Below are positions 60,277 to 64,000 of a stretch of 64,000 nt of DNA, piece by piece. The position numbers and the translations under genes are program-made. The stretch spans positions 496,001-560,000 of the forward strand of contig NZ_JAWRCU010000001.1 of assembly GCF_033542235.1 (NCBI RefSeq). The letters are read 5' to 3'. Numbering within the stretch: position 1 is the stretch's first letter; each line of letters starts with the position of its first letter. The DNA is from JAWRCU01 sp033542235 (GTDB lineage: Bacteria > Pseudomonadota > Alphaproteobacteria > Rhizobiales > Rhizobiaceae). The notes beneath the pieces were generated by a model. The model saw only the letters and a program-made list of their open reading frames with translations, was not told the DNA's origin and did not search any database.

Positions 60277-60711
60277 ATGGCCGAAGATCTCGCGGCTGCG
60301 AACGCCGCAAGCTGTGTTCGGCACCAGCACGCCGCAATCTGGGCGGCAATCGACCAGATAGCCGCCAGCCGACGGATTTCCGCGTCTCGACTCTCGATCC
60401 TGGCCGGCCGGGATCCAACAGCGTTCAATCCCTCGAAACGAGTGAAAGGCGAGGAATTGCGCTGGCCATCGACGGAGACGATCGCGAAGGTGCTGGCGCT
60501 GGCTGAGATGACCTATTCGGAGTTCGGCACCCTGGTGGATGAAAACATGGGCGACGCTTCGCCTTCCTCGCTGGCCCGTCGCGCCAGGTCACTTGCGGAT
60601 CACTCTCCTGATGATCATCACTTCCAGGCCACTCCCGTCCAGGGCGGTCAGACCCTAGTCTTCGTTCTCTGCTGGAATTGCAGTATATTGTGCGCACCTA
60701 GTTCGTTTTGA
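60277..60711 (+). CDS. HTH regulator, apparently truncated before a peptidase-like domain
   Basis: 144 residues. The N-terminal part is a helix-turn-helix region (IDQIAASRRISASRLSILAG, DPTAFNPSKRVKGEELRWPS, ETIAKVLALAEMTYSEFG) of the type that in relatives precedes an S24/LexA-like domain. After about residue 110 sequence turns to low-similarity text (QTLVFVLCWNCSILCAPSSF) and ends, so the C-terminal domain seems lost. ATG at 60277 follows the SRAP stop. A second, broken copy of the same segment lies at 61558-61690. Confidence 0.65.
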   Translation: MAEDLAAANAASCVRHQHAAIWAAIDQIAASRRISASRLSILAGRDPTAFNPSKRVKGEELRWPSTETIAKVLALAEMTYSEFGTLVDENMGDASPSSLARRARSLADHSPDDHHFQATPVQGGQTLVFVLCWNCSILCAPSSF

Positions 60712-60861
60712 CGGTTGCGTTATGCCATGTGGATTTACGTTGCCAGGGAGTCGCAGTGCGACCAAGCTTCTGTTGGACCTGCACACACGGTTTGCAGAAT
60801 TTGTCTGAACGAAGATCTTGAGCCGTCTTTCAAGAATTCACAGAGAATTGGAGGGTCATGC

Positions 60862-61482
60862 ATGAAACGCACCACTTCCCTACTCATGGCGGCTGTTTGC
60901 CTCGGCTTCTGCTCAGTAGCTCGATCCGATAATTTCCCGCAAGTGGACTCCCGCGCAGAATGCCAAGGAAGACCTGGAGGCAGCTATTATGTTGCTGTCT
61001 GTCTGGCCCGAGAGGAGCGAGCCAAGCGCGAGTTACGGCCAAAATGGAGTGCACTCCCAACCGAAATTCGGCAGCACTGTTTTTTTAATGTCCAACCGTC
61101 GTACGATTCTATGGCAACCTGCGTGGTTGCAGACGTTGTTGAGCTTAAGGCCAAAAAAGGTCAGTGTAATAATGGTCCTTGCGGCCCAGATCCGGAATTG
61201 GATCCTTTAATACCAAACATTCCTATCGGAGACCCCGACGTTGCGCCATTTCCGCGCTGGGATGTAATTGTTGGGTGCGGCAATTCCTTAATAGCAATTG
61301 GTATGAAGTCTGACGTAGGTCTCTGTATCAGTGACGAAACCCTCGCCAAAGCGCGGCTGGCGCTTTATTGGAACAGCCTTCAAGGCGTCCTCCGCTACGA
61401 TTGCCTGGAGCGTACCGCTGAAATGAAGTCTTATGACCTGTTAGGAGCCTGCATAAAAACTACATTGATCAACGCCAAGTAA
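60862..61482 (+). CDS. Exported Cys-rich protein, unknown, low GC
   Basis: 206 residues: signal peptide MKRTTSLLMAAVCLGFCSVA, then a mature part with about a dozen Cys (QGRPGGSYYVAVCLAREERA, IRQHCFFNVQPS, GQCNNGPCGPDPELDPLIPN). GGAGGG precedes ATG at 60862. Lower GC and different codon use than neighbours suggest acquisition by transfer. No family recognised; the paired Cys suggest a disulfide-bonded periplasmic protein. Confidence 0.7.
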   Translation: MKRTTSLLMAAVCLGFCSVARSDNFPQVDSRAECQGRPGGSYYVAVCLAREERAKRELRPKWSALPTEIRQHCFFNVQPSYDSMATCVVADVVELKAKKGQCNNGPCGPDPELDPLIPNIPIGDPDVAPFPRWDVIVGCGNSLIAIGMKSDVGLCISDETLAKARLALYWNSLQGVLRYDCLERTAEMKSYDLLGACIKTTLINAK

Positions 61483-62007
61483 CGGAGTCAGGTGCGCTTC
61501 CACTTTCAATATACAACAGGCCAAGCGTGAGATGTCGGCGTCCTTGGCTGCCCAACTAGTCCGGGCACGATCCGACGGCGTTCAACCCCTCGAAGCGCAT
61601 GAAGGGCAAAGAACTGCGCTGGCCCTCAATGGAGACGGTCGCCAAGGCTGGCTCTGGCCGGGATGAGCTATGAGGAGTTCGGGGGCGAGGGTCGACGCGA
61701 AGATGGGTCAGGGGATCCATGGCTGAACATCCTATTATCGTTCCTGACGTTCCACGCCCGCCAGCCAACAATTCAAGCCCATTGGTGCCGGTATCCCGGC
61801 TGCAAATGGGCCGGCTTCGGCTTAGCCGGGCAAGACAGCGCCGAGTCGGTCTATCCTGACCGAGATCGGCCTGGCCTGATCGCCAGTCTTCAGTTTTCAT
61901 ACAGTCACAGCAGCTCACCAGAAAACGAAATTTCCTACTCACAGGCGCGCACATTTATGCGATCAAAGCACCTGGGATTGTAAGGTAGGTGTTTCGGAGC
62001 TCTTGAA
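61483..62007. other. Gap with regulator remnant
   Basis: No intact gene. It contains the remnant at 61558-61690. Beyond it several short open frames (for example from ATG 61719) show no recognisable protein. The last 30 bases contain CGGAGCTCTTGAA, the likely ribosome site of the nuclease gene. Confidence 0.5.
61558..61690 (+). pseudogene. Second, broken copy of the HTH regulator segment
   Basis: DNA closely matches 60408-60530. It encodes GHDPTAFNPSKRMKGKELRW, then PSMETVAK, and after a frame change ALAGMSYEEFG. The rest of the gene is missing on both sides. It is a degenerate duplicate of the same regulator family, about 1.1 kb downstream of the intact copy, flanking the low-GC secreted-protein gene. 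Confidence 0.72.
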
Positions 62008-63972
62008 GTGAAGCTGAGATCAGTAGCCCTCAGAAACGTGCGGAGTTTCTTAGTCCGACAAGAGCTCCGGGTGGAAGGCGACATTGGAATCTTGGTTGGG
62101 CCAAATGGAGGCGGGAAAACGAATCTGCTTGACGCTCTGATGATATCAATGCGGCGGCACATCACTCCTCCCGTGTACGAGCAACACAGTCCAACTGAGG
62201 AGGAGCCAAATCGCTATTTCTTTGCCGATAATGAAGCTGTGAATCGCCTCGTATTAGAACGTCACGCCAAAGCCAAAGGTGAAGACCAGCAGGTGATAAT
62301 CATCCAGTTGGAGGCAACACCTACCGACGTTGCCAACATGGCGACTATGAAGAGTGAGGTCAAAGTCGTGATGGCCGGAGAGCGCTACCGTTTCGAAGGC
62401 GGCGCAATCGCAGACGCTGTGAACTGGGATTTGGCAGTGATCAGGCCAGGAGATCGCATCAGCCTGATGATCAGCAACGGTGCTGTCGTAACCAGTACGC
62501 CTGCCGAGCAACTCTATCTCTCGTATCTCCATGCGTTTGAGCAGGACAGCTTAGCCCGGCGCCTGAATGGAAAGAAGGACCTTCAAACACCGCTGCTTTA
62601 TTTGCCTGTAACCCGGTCGGCGAGCGAGGTGACATCTCAGGTGTCCCTTGCGGGAATTAATGCCTCGGACTTAAGGCGGCAGACTGACGTCATGTCTTCG
62701 CGAAATCCCGGAGAAATCTCGGCGCGCGCCATCGCGACGATCGCCCAGCGTCATCGGATCCTTGAGCAGGAATATGGTCGCGCTGCGCTCGAGAAACTGA
62801 AAGAAGAGGACAACATGATGCGCCTTTCCCAGGCGCTGCGTGAACTAGGTTATGACTGGGGTGTTGAGTGCCTAAATCCCGATACCAACACCTACACGAT
62901 CAAGCTGCAAAAACAGGGCTCAGACTTCCTAATCAGTAGCGCCTCGTCAGGCGAGCGGCAGCTCCTCACATATCTGCTTTCGATATATGCGCTGAATGTG
63001 CGCGATGCCCTCATTGTAATTGATGAACCCGAGTTGCACTTGCACCCCAGATGGCAGCGTTCACTTTTAAGGCTGTTTGAAAAGCTCGCGGTGGACACTG
63101 GCAACCAGTTTCTGATGGCTACGCATTCTCCTACATTCATTTCGCCCACGTCGGTTCAGTATGTTTCACGTGTCTATTCGGAAGCCCAGGAGAGCCGCAT
63201 AGTTGGGCTCAACCCTGGTGGTTTGCCGAGCATAAAACACCAGTTCGAAGCCATTAATAGCCAGAACAACGAACGAATTTTCTTCGCCGACCTAGTTGTG
63301 CTGGTTGAAGGGCCAAGCGACAGGATGGTCATAGAACGCCTGCTGGCCGAAAGAGAAGCAGCCGGAGCTAGCGGGGCAACGGTGGAGGTTGTTGCCGTCC
63401 ACGGCAAAATGATGTTCGCGCACTATGCTACTCTGCTGGATGCGTGCCGTGTTCGCCATGTTCTAGTGGCGGACCTTGATTATGTGCAGCAGATCGGTGA
63501 CGACGATATCAAAGGTCTGCTTAGGCTGAACGCCAGGAAGATAAAGGACGCCATCGGTGATCCAAGCAGCATCGACGGCGAAACGATTGTGCGGATGATC
63601 GAAGACTCAATCGCCGCGGGACGATGGGTCGGGAGTCCTGAGGAATGGGAACGAATAAAGGCATATCGAACCAAACTCGGCCAGAACCTCTCCGAGCAAG
63701 AGCAAGGCCGGCTCGAGGCCTTCATAGGATCTCAACGGCAGAAGGGAATCTATATTCTTCGGCGCGGCGCTCTAGAAGCGTACTTGCCCGCCGGTTACGG
63801 CCGCAAAGATATCGACAAGCTTATTGAACTGGTAAACGCTCCCGATTTCGAAGCGCGGTTGCCGGAACCCAATCGCAACGAATTGCTAGGCATTGCCGAT
63901 GCGATTGAGGCTTTGCGTCAAGAGATCTCCAATAATGGCGTTAGAGTGAGTGAACCGCCGGCGCCTAAATAA
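62008..63972 (+). CDS. OLD-family ATPase/TOPRIM endonuclease
   Basis: 654 residues. N-terminal ABC-type ATPase: Walker A ILVGPNGGGKTNLL (31-38), signature SSASSGERQLLTYLL (about 310), Walker B ALIVIDEPELHLHPRWQR (about 335-347), H-loop MATHSPTFI. C-terminal TOPRIM domain: VVLVEGPSDRMVIERLL (about 429) and VLVADLDYVQ (about 488). OLD nucleases act in phage defence, alone or with a UvrD-like partner (Gabija). GTG start at 62008. The window ends 28 bp later, so a partner cannot be excluded. Confidence 0.88.
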   Translation: MKLRSVALRNVRSFLVRQELRVEGDIGILVGPNGGGKTNLLDALMISMRRHITPPVYEQHSPTEEEPNRYFFADNEAVNRLVLERHAKAKGEDQQVIIIQLEATPTDVANMATMKSEVKVVMAGERYRFEGGAIADAVNWDLAVIRPGDRISLMISNGAVVTSTPAEQLYLSYLHAFEQDSLARRLNGKKDLQTPLLYLPVTRSASEVTSQVSLAGINASDLRRQTDVMSSRNPGEISARAIATIAQRHRILEQEYGRAALEKLKEEDNMMRLSQALRELGYDWGVECLNPDTNTYTIKLQKQGSDFLISSASSGERQLLTYLLSIYALNVRDALIVIDEPELHLHPRWQRSLLRLFEKLAVDTGNQFLMATHSPTFISPTSVQYVSRVYSEAQESRIVGLNPGGLPSIKHQFEAINSQNNERIFFADLVVLVEGPSDRMVIERLLAEREAAGASGATVEVVAVHGKMMFAHYATLLDACRVRHVLVADLDYVQQIGDDDIKGLLRLNARKIKDAIGDPSSIDGETIVRMIEDSIAAGRWVGSPEEWERIKAYRTKLGQNLSEQEQGRLEAFIGSQRQKGIYILRRGALEAYLPAGYGRKDIDKLIELVNAPDFEARLPEPNRNELLGIADAIEALRQEISNNGVRVSEPPAPK

Positions 63973-64000
63973 ACAGTTCTACCAGCCGCGCGTGCCGGAG

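Overview
The window looks like chromosome of a Phyllobacteriaceae/Mesorhizobium-type alphaproteobacterium. The evidence is high GC, gene families typical of rhizobia (Aap-like and Ssu-like ABC transporters, SRAP with small rhizobial hypothetical genes), overlapping operons, and palindromic intergenic elements of the kind common in Mesorhizobium. The genus is inferred, not proven.

Layout. 1-1.5 kb: end of a surface-polysaccharide locus (polymerase-like membrane protein, GT4 glycosyltransferase). 2-3.6 kb: exported cyclase-family protein and an isoprenylcysteine methyltransferase-like membrane protein. 3.9-12.1 kb: a molybdenum hydroxylase cluster of the Cox/Xdh type. It holds a divergent FadR-type regulator, FAD and 2Fe-2S subunits, a large subunit split into two genes, an EthD-like protein, CoxD/CoxE-like maturation proteins and an amidohydrolase. 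12.1-14.6 kb: a SagB-type dehydrogenase preceded by an unlisted 38-residue cationic peptide gene, with a strong hairpin between them and a regulator gene upstream. This looks like a minimal RiPP-type locus and is the best candidate for an undescribed system. 14.7-20 kb: sugar ABC transporter plus gluconokinase. 20-28.4 kb: small secreted proteins, a sugar epimerase, a hydroxyacid dehydrogenase, a haloperoxidase-like hydrolase and two tandem paralogues of unknown function.

29.3-52.1 kb: almost entirely minus-strand and apparently devoted to organosulfur scavenging. It contains FMN monooxygenases (NtaA/DmoA-like, SsuD-like), SsuE-like reductase, SfnB/DszC-like flavoprotein, an oligopeptide-type ABC transporter, an Eis-like acetyltransferase, an Aap-like polar amino-acid transporter without its ATPase, a sulfonate/nitrate-type ABC transporter, a MetY-like sulfhydrylase, and two paralogous isopenicillin-N-synthase-like oxygenases at its ends.

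52-56 kb is scrambled: a permease fragment, an HxlR regulator with a clear operator, and a DHA2 efflux gene whose 3' end is joined to an FAD-oxidoreductase gene that has lost its start. At 56.3 kb lies a 47-bp 3' fragment of tRNA-Lys(CUU), which is probably an integration scar. From there to the end come a DNA-binding-like protein, a proline-rich exported protein, a frameshifted zinc-ribbon gene, an SRAP (YedK/HMCES) gene, a truncated HTH regulator with a second broken copy, a low-GC secreted protein, and an OLD-family ATPase/TOPRIM nuclease likely involved in phage defence.
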